Shown here piece by piece: positions 43,370-52,398 of a DNA stretch of 64,000 nt. The notes beneath the pieces were generated by a model. That model did not search any database. It was not told where the DNA came from and was given only the letters and a program-made list of their open reading frames with translations. The stretch comes from Clostridiales bacterium Firm_04 (lineage in GTDB: Bacteria > Bacillota > Clostridia > Oscillospirales > Ruminococcaceae). The stretch is from NCBI GenBank assembly GCA_001603005.1, contig LVAJ01000001.1:1-64000 (forward strand). The letters run 5' to 3'. Numbering within the stretch: position 1 is the first letter of the stretch; each line of letters starts with the position of its first letter. The position numbers and the translations under genes are program-made.

Positions 43370-43927
43370 TCAGAGCGCTTTGTAATACGGGCAGATGTTG
43401 ACGTATTCGCCGTTCTTCATGCGGAAGCCGCCCTCGATTGTGCCGAGCTGCCGAAAGCCCAGCCGTTCGTAGAGATGCCGCGCATGGACATTGCTTTCGA
43501 CCACGGCATTGAACTGCAAAATGCGGAAGCCGTGTGCGCGTCCCTGCTCCAGACAGTCGAGCACGAGCTGTTCGCCGATATGTCTGCCGCGGGCTTCGCT
43601 GCTGACGGCATAGCTTGCATTGCAGATATGCCCGCATCTGCCGACATTGTTCGGGTGCAGGATATACAGCCCGAGAATGACGCCGTTTTCCTCTGCAACG
43701 GCGGTATAGGTCTGCTGTGCGAAGAATGCCGCGCCGGTCTCGGCGGTGAGGGGTTCTTCCTGCGGAAATGCGATGCCTTCCTCGACGATCTCATTCCAGA
43801 TCGGGAGCATGAACGGCAGATCCGCTTCGGTATAGGCGCGCACGGTGATGCCGGTCGCCTTTGCGCGGAGCATCGAGGGCGGGCCGTAGATCACAGCCAT
43901 CGGTGCGGGACCGTTCTGCTTTTTCAT
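43370..43927 (-). CDS. GNAT family N-acetyltransferase
   Basis: The product is 185 residues. The acetyl-CoA-binding motif A is SSEARGRHIGEQLVLDCLEQ (R/Q-x-x-G-x-G/A type), followed by FNAVVESNVHARHLYERLGFRQLGTI, the typical motif B of GNAT enzymes. Substrate cannot be predicted. The start overlaps the cysteine hydrolase stop by 4 nt, so the two are coupled. Confidence 0.88.
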   Translation of the reverse strand: MKKQNGPAPMAVIYGPPSMLRAKATGITVRAYTEADLPFMLPIWNEIVEEGIAFPQEEPLTAETGAAFFAQQTYTAVAEENGVILGLYILHPNNVGRCGHICNASYAVSSEARGRHIGEQLVLDCLEQGRAHGFRILQFNAVVESNVHARHLYERLGFRQLGTIEGGFRMKNGEYVNICPYYKAL

Positions 43928-44454
43928 ACGGTTTCCTCTTTCTGATAGATGACGCCGGCTGCTTTCAGTTCGGCGCGGGTGACGGCTTTCTTCCGTGCAT
44001 CAAAGCGCGTCGCGGTGCCGTTTTCGAGGATGACGGCGCGCATGCCGGATGCAGCGGCAGTCTTTGCAGTCGCCGCAATGCAGGCGCACTCGTCGATGCC
44101 GCAGAAATGCAGCTCGTCATAGCCCTGTGCCGTCACAAATTCCTTGAACTTCGCATCTGCAAACAGATCGGAGACATTTTTCTCGAAGCAGTGCTCCGAA
44201 ACGATGTGCAGATCTGCATGCAGTGCGGCGCCCTCTGTGCCGGTGATGCAGTAGCCGAAAATGATGTGATTCGACGGCGTATCCGGAAAGATCTGTGTCA
44301 GATAGAGCACATCGCCGCCGGCAGCATGCACGCGGTCGATCGCCGTATTGACGGCATCGAGCAGCGGCGCGGTGTCATACGGGAATTTGTCCTTTCGTTT
44401 TTCCCAGAGGTAATCATTCTGCATTTCGTTTACGATCAATGCGATTTTTGACAT
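43924..44454 (-). CDS. Isochorismatase-like cysteine hydrolase
   Basis: The product is 176 residues, starting at the ATG at 44454 behind AAGGAG. The fold is recognisable from IALIVNEMQNDYLW and the nucleophile segment FCGIDECACIAATAKTA. The triad Asp of the family (V-D-x-Q-x-D-F) appears as Glu (VNEMQND), an unusual change. It is 35-40 percent longer in its middle loop than the pncA product. It may be a hydrolase of an unknown amide or a divergent, possibly inactive, member. Confidence 0.75.
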   Translation of the reverse strand: MSKIALIVNEMQNDYLWEKRKDKFPYDTAPLLDAVNTAIDRVHAAGGDVLYLTQIFPDTPSNHIIFGYCITGTEGAALHADLHIVSEHCFEKNVSDLFADAKFKEFVTAQGYDELHFCGIDECACIAATAKTAAASGMRAVILENGTATRFDARKKAVTRAELKAAGVIYQKEETV

Positions 44455-44573
44455 ATTATCTCCTTCATTCTTTTCGTCACAAAGGTTCTTATGATCGCAG
44501 AAGCTTTTCTGCCGTTCCTTGCCGGAAGGATTCCTGCTGAACAGTTCAGGACGGAAATCTGCGATATTTTGCT

Positions 44574-45029
44574 TTAATCGCTGCGGCTTTGGCTGCTGCA
44601 AAAATCAGAATCATATTTTTCGTAACGCTTTTCGATCACATCAATGGATTCTTCCAGATCGGAAATCACCTGTGTATTGCGCATGCTGTTGTTCAGTATC
44701 CAGATCTTTGCCGCGAGCCTTAAACACTCGATAAACATTTTGAAGCTGATCAGGAAAACATGCTCATGTCCTGCATCTCCTGCCACCCACCATAATTCGA
44801 TACAGCCGCTGAATTTCCATTCACAATCGTCATCTTCATTTTCCGGCAATTCATAACCGATCGTGTCACACAGCATGCTGCTGATCCCTTCTCTCATCCT
44901 GCGGAGCAGCGTTTGGAAATCCCGCCGAATCATATTGTCGAAGAATAAAATCACAGTATAGTATTCTTCTCTGTCATAAGGGAACCGATCTTCAAACCTG
45001 ATTTGACAGGTGTTCTCATTGCTGTTCAT
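44574..45029 (-). CDS. Uncharacterised protein
   Basis: The product is 151 residues, starting at the ATG at 45029 with AAGGAG 13 nt upstream. I do not recognise the family. It is soluble and mixed, with FPYDREEYYTVILFFDN, a WKFSGCIELWWVAGDAGHEHVF core and an alpha-helical C-terminus (LEESIDVIEKRYEKY). It begins 17 nt after the mutL stop, so it is likely cotranscribed with mutL. Confidence 0.6.
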   Translation of the reverse strand: MNSNENTCQIRFEDRFPYDREEYYTVILFFDNMIRRDFQTLLRRMREGISSMLCDTIGYELPENEDDDCEWKFSGCIELWWVAGDAGHEHVFLISFKMFIECLRLAAKIWILNNSMRNTQVISDLEESIDVIEKRYEKYDSDFCSSQSRSD

Positions 45030-45046
45030 CTTTTTTGCTGTTCTCC

Positions 45047-47140
45047 TTAATTCTGAATGCGCTTGAACTGCTTTTCGATCTGGTATTTCGAGAGCAGGAA
45101 CATGACCGGTCTGCCGTGCGGGCAATGCCGGATCTGCTCATTCTCCCAGACCTGTACCGCAAGCGACTGCAATTCCTCTTTCGTGTTATGCGTCCCCGTG
45201 CGGATCGCCGCCTTGCACGCAAGATCGTGGAACATGTCGTCCAGCAGATGCAGATCGGGCTGCGCATGATGCTTCAGGCAGTTTGCCGCGAGATCGGCAG
45301 CGATCTGGTCAAGATCCAGCTCTGCGCAGGACAGCGGCACACCGGTCAGCAGAACCACCGGCGATTCACTGAAATCAAATGTGAATCCGCAGCCGAGCAG
45401 CGTTTCCTGCTGCTCCTGCAATGCGGAGATCTCGTCTGCCGTCAGCAGGATGCGCACCGGCGTGAGCAAGGTCTGCCGGTCGCGGCATTCGCGTGTGCGG
45501 AACCGCTCGAACAGAATGCGTTCATGTGCCGCATGCTTGTCGATCATGACAAACTGCTCACCCGCCTCTGCCAGCACATAATTTTCAAAGAGCTCGCCGA
45601 TCACGGTGATGCGCTCGCGCTGGATCTCGGAGATCGCGGCATTGCGCGCTTCCGGTTCATCGGGCAGCTCCGACCGTGCAGGATCCGCAGGCGCAGCCGG
45701 TGCAGAGATCTGCGGTTCCGGCGGCGCAGTCACAGGCGCCTGTGCCGTCAGCTCCGGAAATGCTTTCAGGGCTTCCGGAATGACCGGCTTTGCAGGCGCG
45801 GTCTGCTGCGGGATGCTCACGGGTGCAGACGCGGGATTCTGCGGTGCCGGAGCGGTTTCCGGCGCTGCTGCCTGCACATGTACATCCGGCTGCATTGCAG
45901 ATACCGGCGCAGGATTATCCGGAACGGGAACGGTCTGCGGCGCGGACTGCTTTTCAAAGAGCGGCGCCGGCGTATTGGAATCGGTTCCGGCGACCGGCGC
46001 ATACCAGTCCCGCTGCGGACGGCGCGGCGTATAGAGCTCCGGCTTGACGGTGCGCGGCGGTACGGGCGGCGGCGGGATCGCACCGGCAGAAGCTTCCGCG
46101 GGTGCGGGATCCGGCTGCGGCAGCTGAAATTCATAGACCAGATGATTCTGCTCCAGCGCACCGAGCACCGCAAAATAGACCGCCTGATAAATGCGCTTTT
46201 CATCGGAGAAGCGCACTTCCGCTTTGGTCGGGTGCATATTGACATCGACAATGCGCGGCGAGACCTGCACGGTCAGCACGCATGCCGGATATTTTCCTGT
46301 CATGATGAGGGTTTTATAGGCTTCCTCGATCGCGGAGATCAGCGTGAACGAGCGCACCGATCTGCCGTTGACGAAGAACAGCTGATGCGAGCGGTTCGGG
46401 CGCGAATAAAGCGGCTTCATCACATAGCCCTCGACGGTGATGCCGCCCTGCTGCTCCTCTGCATAGTGTACCGGCAGCAGATCGCGCGCGAAATCCTTGC
46501 CGAAGATCGCGTAGATCGCAGAATAGAGCTGCCCGTCGCCGGGCGTGACAAATTCCGTGCGGTTTTCGCGGATCAGCCGGAACGAGATCTCCGGATGAGA
46601 CAGCGCGATCTTCTGGAAGATATTCGCCGCGGCATTGCCCTCTGCGGTATCCTTTTTCAGAAAGCCCGCGCGCACCGGCACATTATAAAAGAGGTCGCGC
46701 ACCACAACGGTCGTGCCTTCGGGACAGCCGCTCTGTTCAAAGGCGGTCTCCTCGCCGCCCTCGATCTGATAATGCGTGCCGTATTCCGCATCCTTCTGCC
46801 GTGTCAGCACCTCTGTCCGCGAGACCGCGCAGATCGAAGCGAGCGCCTCGCCGCGGAAGCCGAGCGTAAAGATCGTTTCGAGATCCTCTGCGGTGCTGAT
46901 CTTGCTGGTCGCATGACGCAGAAACGCGGTGCGGACCTGCTCCGGCGCGATGCCGCAGCCGTCGTCGGTCACGCGCAGATAGAGCACACCGCCGCGCTTC
47001 ATTTCCGCGGTGATGCGCTTTGCGCCTGCGTCGATCGCGTTTTCGGTCAGCTCCTTGAGCACCGAGGCGGGGCGTTCAATGACCTCGCCCGCAGCGATCA
47101 GCTCTGCAATATCCTTTGGTAAAACATGAATTTCGGGCAC
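45047..47140 (-). CDS. mutL: DNA mismatch repair protein MutL
   Basis: The product is 697 residues, starting at a GTG (47140) behind AAAGG. That start gives the usual N-terminus VPEIHVLPKDIAELIAAGEV; the ATG further up has no site. GHKL ATPase motifs are TENAIDAGAKRI, DDGCGI, LGFRGEALASI and GTTVVVRDLF. A Pro/Ala linker (about 350-490) leads to the endonuclease domain with DKHAAHERILFE (DQHA-x2-E-x4-E motif, Lys replacing Gln), ACKAAIRTG and CPHGRPVMF. It is therefore an endonuclease-type MutL that nicks the nascent strand without MutH. Confidence 0.94.
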   Translation of the reverse strand: MPEIHVLPKDIAELIAAGEVIERPASVLKELTENAIDAGAKRITAEMKRGGVLYLRVTDDGCGIAPEQVRTAFLRHATSKISTAEDLETIFTLGFRGEALASICAVSRTEVLTRQKDAEYGTHYQIEGGEETAFEQSGCPEGTTVVVRDLFYNVPVRAGFLKKDTAEGNAAANIFQKIALSHPEISFRLIRENRTEFVTPGDGQLYSAIYAIFGKDFARDLLPVHYAEEQQGGITVEGYVMKPLYSRPNRSHQLFFVNGRSVRSFTLISAIEEAYKTLIMTGKYPACVLTVQVSPRIVDVNMHPTKAEVRFSDEKRIYQAVYFAVLGALEQNHLVYEFQLPQPDPAPAEASAGAIPPPPVPPRTVKPELYTPRRPQRDWYAPVAGTDSNTPAPLFEKQSAPQTVPVPDNPAPVSAMQPDVHVQAAAPETAPAPQNPASAPVSIPQQTAPAKPVIPEALKAFPELTAQAPVTAPPEPQISAPAAPADPARSELPDEPEARNAAISEIQRERITVIGELFENYVLAEAGEQFVMIDKHAAHERILFERFRTRECRDRQTLLTPVRILLTADEISALQEQQETLLGCGFTFDFSESPVVLLTGVPLSCAELDLDQIAADLAANCLKHHAQPDLHLLDDMFHDLACKAAIRTGTHNTKEELQSLAVQVWENEQIRHCPHGRPVMFLLSKYQIEKQFKRIQN

Positions 47141-47169
47141 AGATTTTTCCTTTCTAAGTGAACCATCGT

Positions 47170-47562
47170 TCACCGGTTCTGCTGCGAATCGGAATCCTCG
47201 CCGGAAGCATCATCTTCATCATCTTCCGGCGGATCGTCACCGTGCCGCTCCGGATTCGTCAGCTTTTCGAGATCCTCCCGCCAGTTGCCGCCTGTGATCG
47301 CGTCCTGATAGGGCTTGAACTCCGGATTGTCCGTCGGCTCCTCGAATGTCCGCTTGATCATGAACTGATCCGAGACCGCAAGCACAAGGTCGATCGCGAG
47401 CATCGTCGCACCGAATACGATGAACGGGCGGCTGCGTGCGATCAGACCGATCACCAGCAGGATCAGCCCCGGGACGCAGAGGTAGAATTTGGCGATGAAA
47501 TTGAACACGATGCCGACGAGAAACAGCTCCTTCGGGTATTTGCGGTTTTGATCGTCTTTCAT
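47170..47562 (-). CDS. Small membrane protein with acidic tail
   Basis: The product is 130 residues, starting at the ATG at 47562 behind GAGAGG. Two membrane helices lie near residues 15-45 and 50-70 (FLVGIVFNFIAKFYLCVPGLILLVIGLI). The C-terminal 40 residues are very acidic (DDPPEDDEDDASGEDSDS). I do not recognise it. It lies between the SUFU-domain gene and mutL with gaps of 48 and 29 bp. Confidence 0.6.
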   Translation of the reverse strand: MKDDQNRKYPKELFLVGIVFNFIAKFYLCVPGLILLVIGLIARSRPFIVFGATMLAIDLVLAVSDQFMIKRTFEEPTDNPEFKPYQDAITGGNWREDLEKLTNPERHGDDPPEDDEDDASGEDSDSQQNR

Positions 47563-47610
47563 ATGGTACCTCTCTGTGTGCAGATGCGGCAGGGGACACG
47601 GCACGGAAGA

Positions 47611-48279
47611 TCAGAGATATTCCTTTGTGCGCGCCATATCCGTTTCGAGATCGGGGTAGTCCTGCTTCATGCGTTCGAGCAGAACGGGGATCAGGGCGCG
47701 GTCGTTCATGACCGCTTTCAGCTCATTCGTGGTGATGCCGACAAGCTGCAGAAAGGCGAGCTCGCCGTAGAGCGTCTGTCTGGTCGGAATCTCCGTATCA
47801 TTGATGATGAGCAGCGAGGTGATTTTGCTTTCGGGCTTGCCGAGATTGAGCGATTCCGGATTGTTCGCGGAGCCGACATACTGCTCCGGCTCGAACCAGC
47901 GCTCGCTCTGGAATGTATAGCGTGCGAGATTACCGAGCATATTCATTGCCCAGATGCAGTCCTGCGGCTGTTCGTTCCGGAGCTTGATCGTCATTTCGTA
48001 GCCCCATTTGCTGTACTGCTTGCCGAGGCGCTCCTCGTCTGCGTAGAGCTCGCTCATGCCGAATGTCACGATATGGCTGTAACCCTTTGCGGACTGATAG
48101 GCGCTGTATCCGTCGAGATATTCGTTCCCGCCGAACATCGCCCTGCTCGTGATGACGGTGCCGAAATGTGCCGGTTCCTGATCGCCGTAGACCGCTTTGA
48201 ACGCGTCCTCGATCTCATCCCAGCCGGGCGCCCATTCCTTGTCCGCCTGCGCCTTTGCGCGAAATTCTTCCGGTGTCAC
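47611..48279 (-). CDS. Suppressor of fused (SUFU) domain protein
   Basis: The product is 222 residues, starting at a GTG (48279) behind GGGGGA. The SUFU fold is suggested by GWDEIEDAFKAVYGDQEPAHFGTVI, YSHIVTFGMSELYADEE, the GYEMTIKLRN strand and the C-terminal LLIINDTEIPTRQTLYGELAFLQLVGIT. Bacterial SUFU proteins are found as immunity proteins or in unknown roles. No toxin is seen beside it, and it sits between mutS and the small membrane protein. Confidence 0.75.
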   Translation of the reverse strand: MTPEEFRAKAQADKEWAPGWDEIEDAFKAVYGDQEPAHFGTVITSRAMFGGNEYLDGYSAYQSAKGYSHIVTFGMSELYADEERLGKQYSKWGYEMTIKLRNEQPQDCIWAMNMLGNLARYTFQSERWFEPEQYVGSANNPESLNLGKPESKITSLLIINDTEIPTRQTLYGELAFLQLVGITTNELKAVMNDRALIPVLLERMKQDYPDLETDMARTKEYL

Positions 48280-48311
48280 TGCAGATCCCCCTTTTCATCA
48301 TAATAGATACG

Positions 48312-50939
48312 TTAATGCAGCAGATTCGTCAGATCCAGCAGCAGCTCACGGCATTCCGCGTCGGAAAGCTCGTTGACATGCGTTTTTGAGAGCTGCGAGA
48401 TGACCTGTGCATCTGCGTCTGCGGAAAAGCTCATTTGCCCTGCGGATTCCGCCGCAAGCTTTGCCTGATAGCTTTCCTTTTCTGCTTTGGACTGCGCTTC
48501 CATTTCGGAGAGCAGCGCGCGCGCACGGTTCGTGACCTGCGCGGGGAGCCCCGCGAGCTTTGCGACCTCGATGCCGTAGCTGTCATCGGCGGCTCCCTCG
48601 ACGATCTTGCGCAGGAACCGGATCGTATCGCCGTGCTTTTTCACGGCAATGCTGAGATTCCGTACACCGTCGCACTGTCCCTCAAGCATGGTCAGCTCGT
48701 GGTAATGCGTGGCAAAGAGCGTCTTGCAGCCGATCTTTTTGCCGGAGATGAACTCCGCGACCGCCCTTGCAATGCTGATGCCGTCGAATGTGGAGGTGCC
48801 TCTGCCGACCTCATCGAGAATGACGAGGCTGTTTGCAGTTGCACGCTTCAGAATCGTCGAAACCTCGTGCATTTCCACCATGAAGGTCGATTCGCCTGCC
48901 GTCAGGTCATCCGATGCGCCGACGCGCGTGAAGATCTGATCGACCACGGAGATCTTCGCGTAGGAAGCGGGCACAAAGCTGCCCATCTGCGCCATCAGCA
49001 CGATCAGTGCCGTCTGCCGCATGTAGGTCGATTTACCGCTCATGTTCGGGCCGGTGATGATCGCGAGGCGGTTTGCTTTCTGGTCCAGCAGCACATTGTT
49101 CGGCACAAAGACCGAATCGGTCAGCATCTGCTCGACGACCGGATGCCGCCCGTCATGGATCTCGATCCTGCCGTCTACGGCGATCTCCGGCTTGCAGTAT
49201 TCGTTTTCCAGCGCGGTCAGCGCCAGCGAGCAGAGCACGTCCACCTGCGCGACTGCCGCGGCGGTCTCCTGCACGGTTTTGAGCTGCTGTGCGAGAAATT
49301 CCCGCAGCTCCGAGAAGATCACCGATTCCAGCGCGAGTGCCTTGTCCTTTGCGCCGACGATCGTGTTTTCGGCATCGCGCAGCTCCTGCGTGATAAAGCG
49401 TTCGCAGTTTGCGAGCGTCTGCTTGCGGATCCACTCCGGCGGCACCTGCTCGTAATACGACCGCGACACTTCGAGATAATAGCCGAACACACGGTTATAG
49501 CCCGTTTTGAGATTCTTGATGCCGGTGCGTTCGCGCTCGCGGTTCTCGATCTCCGCGATCAGCTCCGTGCCGTGGTTCATCGCATGGCGCAGCTGATCGA
49601 GCTCCTGATGAAAGCCGTCGCGGATGACGCCGCCGTCCTTGATCTGCACGGGCGGTTCATCGACCAGCGCGCGCTCGATCAGGTCGGAGATCTCATTGAG
49701 CGGAGAGATCTCGGATTCGAGCTTTGTCAGCAGCTTGGACTGCGTGAGCGTCTGCAGCTGTGCCTTGATCGCCGGCAGCTGCAAAGCCGTCTGCGAGAGC
49801 GATTTCATATCGCGGGGCGTCGCCTTCTGGAACATGACGCGCGACATCAGGCGTTCCAGATCGAACACCTTGTCCAGCAGGTCGCGCAGCTCGGTCATGG
49901 CAACGCTGTTCTTCATCAGCAGCTCGACCGCATTCAGCCTGTCCATGATGCGCACGGGCGTTGTGAGCGGCTGCTCCATCCATGTGCGGAGCATGCGCCT
50001 GCCCATTGCGGTCTCGGTCTGATCGAGCACGCCGAGCAGCGAGCCTTTTTTCTCGTGGGAGCGGAGCGTTTCGGTCAGCTCCAGATTGCGCCGCGCATTC
50101 GCATCCAGCCCCATGACGCCGTCCTTGCCGTGAATCGTGATCTCGGTGAAGCGTCCGACCAGCGCGCGCTGTGTCTCTGCGATATACTGGAACAGTCCGC
50201 ATGCGACCGCGCTGTCGGCGCCGTCCGGCGAAAGTCCGAGCGCTTCAAAGGAATCCGCAGAGCACTGCTTCAATACGGTGTCGCGCTGCTTTGCCTGCGA
50301 GAAGCATTCGTCATCCCGCAGCGTGACCATGCAGGTCGTGCGGGTGCGCAGGAAGTCCGCGACGGGCTTGTAATCCAGAAAATCCTTTGTAATGAGCAGC
50401 TCCGAGGGATGATAGCGGTCGAGCAGGCTGATGAGGTCATCGGTGCGGGATTTCCCTTCCAGCCGGTGCAGATTGACTGCGCCCGTCGAGATATCCGCCG
50501 CACAGAATGCGATCTCCTCATCGCGGCTCCATACCGCCGCAAGATAATTGCAGTTTGATTCGTCCAGCATGCTCGATTCGATCAGCGTACCGGGCGTGAC
50601 CACGCGGATGACACCGCGCTCCACGAGCCCCTTTGCGAGCGCGGGATCTTCCATCTGCTCGCAGATCGCCACGCGGTAACCGAGGTTCACGAGGCGCTTG
50701 AGGTACTGCTCCACGGAATGATACGGCACGCCGCACATCGGCGCCCGCGTCGGCAGACCGCAGTCTCTGCCGGTCAGTGTCAGCTCCAGCAGCTTTGAGA
50801 CAAGGATCGCGTCGTCAAAGAACATCTCATAGAAATCTCCCAGACGGAAAAACACGATCGCATCGCCGGATGCATCCTTGACCGCGAGGTACTGCTGCAT
50901 CATCGGCGAAAGCTTGGAGCGGTCGATCTCTACACTCAT
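48312..50939 (-). CDS. mutS: DNA mismatch repair protein MutS
   Basis: The product is 875 residues. The mismatch-recognition N-terminus has GDFYEMFFDDA (the Phe-x-Glu motif). Connector, lever and clamp domains follow, then the ATPase with GPNMSGKSTYMRQ (Walker A), SLVILDEVGRGTSTFDG (Walker B) and TLFATHYHELTML. It starts 9 bp after ylbF with only a weak ribosome site, so translation may depend on ylbF. It scans for mispairs and recruits MutL. Confidence 0.96.
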   Translation of the reverse strand: MSVEIDRSKLSPMMQQYLAVKDASGDAIVFFRLGDFYEMFFDDAILVSKLLELTLTGRDCGLPTRAPMCGVPYHSVEQYLKRLVNLGYRVAICEQMEDPALAKGLVERGVIRVVTPGTLIESSMLDESNCNYLAAVWSRDEEIAFCAADISTGAVNLHRLEGKSRTDDLISLLDRYHPSELLITKDFLDYKPVADFLRTRTTCMVTLRDDECFSQAKQRDTVLKQCSADSFEALGLSPDGADSAVACGLFQYIAETQRALVGRFTEITIHGKDGVMGLDANARRNLELTETLRSHEKKGSLLGVLDQTETAMGRRMLRTWMEQPLTTPVRIMDRLNAVELLMKNSVAMTELRDLLDKVFDLERLMSRVMFQKATPRDMKSLSQTALQLPAIKAQLQTLTQSKLLTKLESEISPLNEISDLIERALVDEPPVQIKDGGVIRDGFHQELDQLRHAMNHGTELIAEIENRERERTGIKNLKTGYNRVFGYYLEVSRSYYEQVPPEWIRKQTLANCERFITQELRDAENTIVGAKDKALALESVIFSELREFLAQQLKTVQETAAAVAQVDVLCSLALTALENEYCKPEIAVDGRIEIHDGRHPVVEQMLTDSVFVPNNVLLDQKANRLAIITGPNMSGKSTYMRQTALIVLMAQMGSFVPASYAKISVVDQIFTRVGASDDLTAGESTFMVEMHEVSTILKRATANSLVILDEVGRGTSTFDGISIARAVAEFISGKKIGCKTLFATHYHELTMLEGQCDGVRNLSIAVKKHGDTIRFLRKIVEGAADDSYGIEVAKLAGLPAQVTNRARALLSEMEAQSKAEKESYQAKLAAESAGQMSFSADADAQVISQLSKTHVNELSDAECRELLLDLTNLLH

Positions 50940-50948
50940 AGCGGCAGA

Positions 50949-51362
50949 TCAGTGGCAGCCGGCACAGCCGGAGCAGTCTCCGCTGCACGATGCGGCAGCA
51001 GCGGGATCAAACGAATCCGGATCCTGACCTGCGGCGCTCATGGCGATGACGCGGTTGATGCCGTCGAGCAGCTGCTCAAACTCGGCTCTTGCAGCCTGAT
51101 ACTTGCGCATGCTCCCGTTCGACATGATCTGCGAATACATCGTGCGGACTTCCTCGCCGAGTGCGCGGACGCGGTCTGCATCCTGCTCCGGTGCGTCCTC
51201 CTCATTGCCGAGGTCGAGGCGCTTCTGATTGAACTGCGCGATCAGGTTCTGCAGCTCTGCATCATTGTCATTCTCCTCGGATGCCTTTCGGAATGCAAGA
51301 TAGCGTTCGTCCTGCTGGAGCGCTCTGCCGAGCTGCTTTGCCATTTCCAGTAAATCTGCCAT
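50949..51362 (-). CDS. ylbF: YlbF/RicF-family protein with Cys-rich tail
   Basis: The product is 137 residues. A helical YlbF/YmcA domain (about 1-110) is followed by a Cys tail CSGDCSGCAGCH at the C-terminus. In Bacillus, RicA-RicF-RicT forms an Fe-S-bound complex that helps RNase Y process mRNA, and its cysteines bind the clusters. The tail fits that role. It lies directly before mutS. Confidence 0.85.
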   Translation of the reverse strand: MADLLEMAKQLGRALQQDERYLAFRKASEENDNDAELQNLIAQFNQKRLDLGNEEDAPEQDADRVRALGEEVRTMYSQIMSNGSMRKYQAARAEFEQLLDGINRVIAMSAAGQDPDSFDPAAAASCSGDCSGCAGCH

Positions 51363-51435
51363 TGTGGTTCTCCTTATCTGAATAAAATCGGGTTATTTTG
51401 CGTGCAGACGGTGCGGCGGTGCGATCCGCGTCTGC

Positions 51436-51858
51436 TTATGCGAGTCCGCTGCCGAGAAGCTTCCAGCCTTCGGCTTCGGTATGAACAACGATCCATTTCC
51501 AGCCGTGCTGCGCAGCACCGCCAAGTTCGGGCTGGGATAATGATTTGCTGACCGTGAAATCGGAATCCAGAATGATGAGATCGTCAATATCCGGATCCTG
51601 CGCGTAATAGCCGTTCAGTTCTTCCTGTGTCTGCGCCTCGTCATAGGTGAGCCTTGTCATGACGCAGCCGTTGAATCTGCGGAAATCCTTCCGCACGAGT
51701 GAGACCGCCTGCTGCATTTCGGCATTGGTATGCGAATTGCCGGCGGGCTGGGTATCGACCTTTGCAAACAGCGAGATGCCGCAGCCCGCATGCCAGAGGA
51801 ATGCGAGCAGAACAGCGCCTGCGCCGGAGAGTATGAGCGCGAGTGTTTTTCGTTTCAT
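51436..51858 (-). CDS. Uncharacterised secreted/anchored protein, paralog 1
   Basis: The product is 140 residues, starting at the ATG at 51858 behind AAAGGA. A short TM or signal (KTLALILSGAGAVLLAFLW) precedes a soluble domain with SLVRKDFRRFNGCVMTRLTYDEAQTQEEL, DDLIILDSDFTVSK and HGWKWIVVHTEAEGW. It is clearly related to the next gene along its whole length. Function is unknown. Confidence 0.7.
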   Translation of the reverse strand: MKRKTLALILSGAGAVLLAFLWHAGCGISLFAKVDTQPAGNSHTNAEMQQAVSLVRKDFRRFNGCVMTRLTYDEAQTQEELNGYYAQDPDIDDLIILDSDFTVSKSLSQPELGGAAQHGWKWIVVHTEAEGWKLLGSGLA

Positions 51859-51901
51859 GATGATGACGTCCTTTCTGAAATGATGTGCTGTGTTGTTCTG
51901 T

Positions 51902-52339
51902 TCAGGCATAGCCGGCGGTTTTCAGCTCCCATTCGCCGCCGTTCTGCCGCGTGACGATCCACTGAAATCCCTGCTGCGCGCAGCCCTGATACACGATGCT
52001 GGAAAATGCCTTGCTGGTCGTGAAGTCGGATTCGAGCACGATGACCTCGTCGAAGTCATCGCCGAGCGGGCTGTGACCGGTCTGTGCAAGGGTATCGCGT
52101 TCCTGCTGCGTCTGTTCTGCGCTGTAACGGAGCGACTGCATCACACAGCCGTCAAAGCCGCGAAATTCCTTCCGTACAACGGAAACGGCATCGCGGAGAT
52201 CCGCTTCGGTGCAGATGCCGTCATCCGCAGCGAGATCGACCTTTGCGAACATGGAGATGCCGTGCGTCGCGTGCCAGATGACCGCGAGCGCGCAGGCTGC
52301 GAGACCGGCGAGAATGCAGTTTGCTGTTTTTCTTGTCAT
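51902..52339 (-). CDS. Uncharacterised secreted/anchored protein, paralog 2
   Basis: The product is 145 residues. The layout matches paralog 1: a TM (ANCILAGLAACALAVIWHA), AVSVVRKEFRGFDGCVMQSLRYSAEQTQQE, DEVIVLESDFTTSKAF and QGFQWIVTRQNGGEWEL. The two genes are 43 bp apart in the same direction, a tandem duplication that has diverged. Shared motifs are V-RK-FR-F-GCVM and D-V-I-L-SDFT-SK. Confidence 0.7.
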   Translation of the reverse strand: MTRKTANCILAGLAACALAVIWHATHGISMFAKVDLAADDGICTEADLRDAVSVVRKEFRGFDGCVMQSLRYSAEQTQQERDTLAQTGHSPLGDDFDEVIVLESDFTTSKAFSSIVYQGCAQQGFQWIVTRQNGGEWELKTAGYA

Positions 52340-52398
52340 GATGAAGCCCTCTTTTCTGAATGTAGTATGACGGAATGGTCGGATGAATGGGGATACGG

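Noticed and set aside
45035-47122. A 695-codon open frame opposite mutL
   Set aside because: It is an Arg/His/Asp-rich shadow of mutL with no motif.
48435-50558. A 707-codon open frame opposite mutS
   Set aside because: It is antisense to a clear MutS and composed of residues expected from reversed GC-rich codons. It has no family motif or ribosome site.
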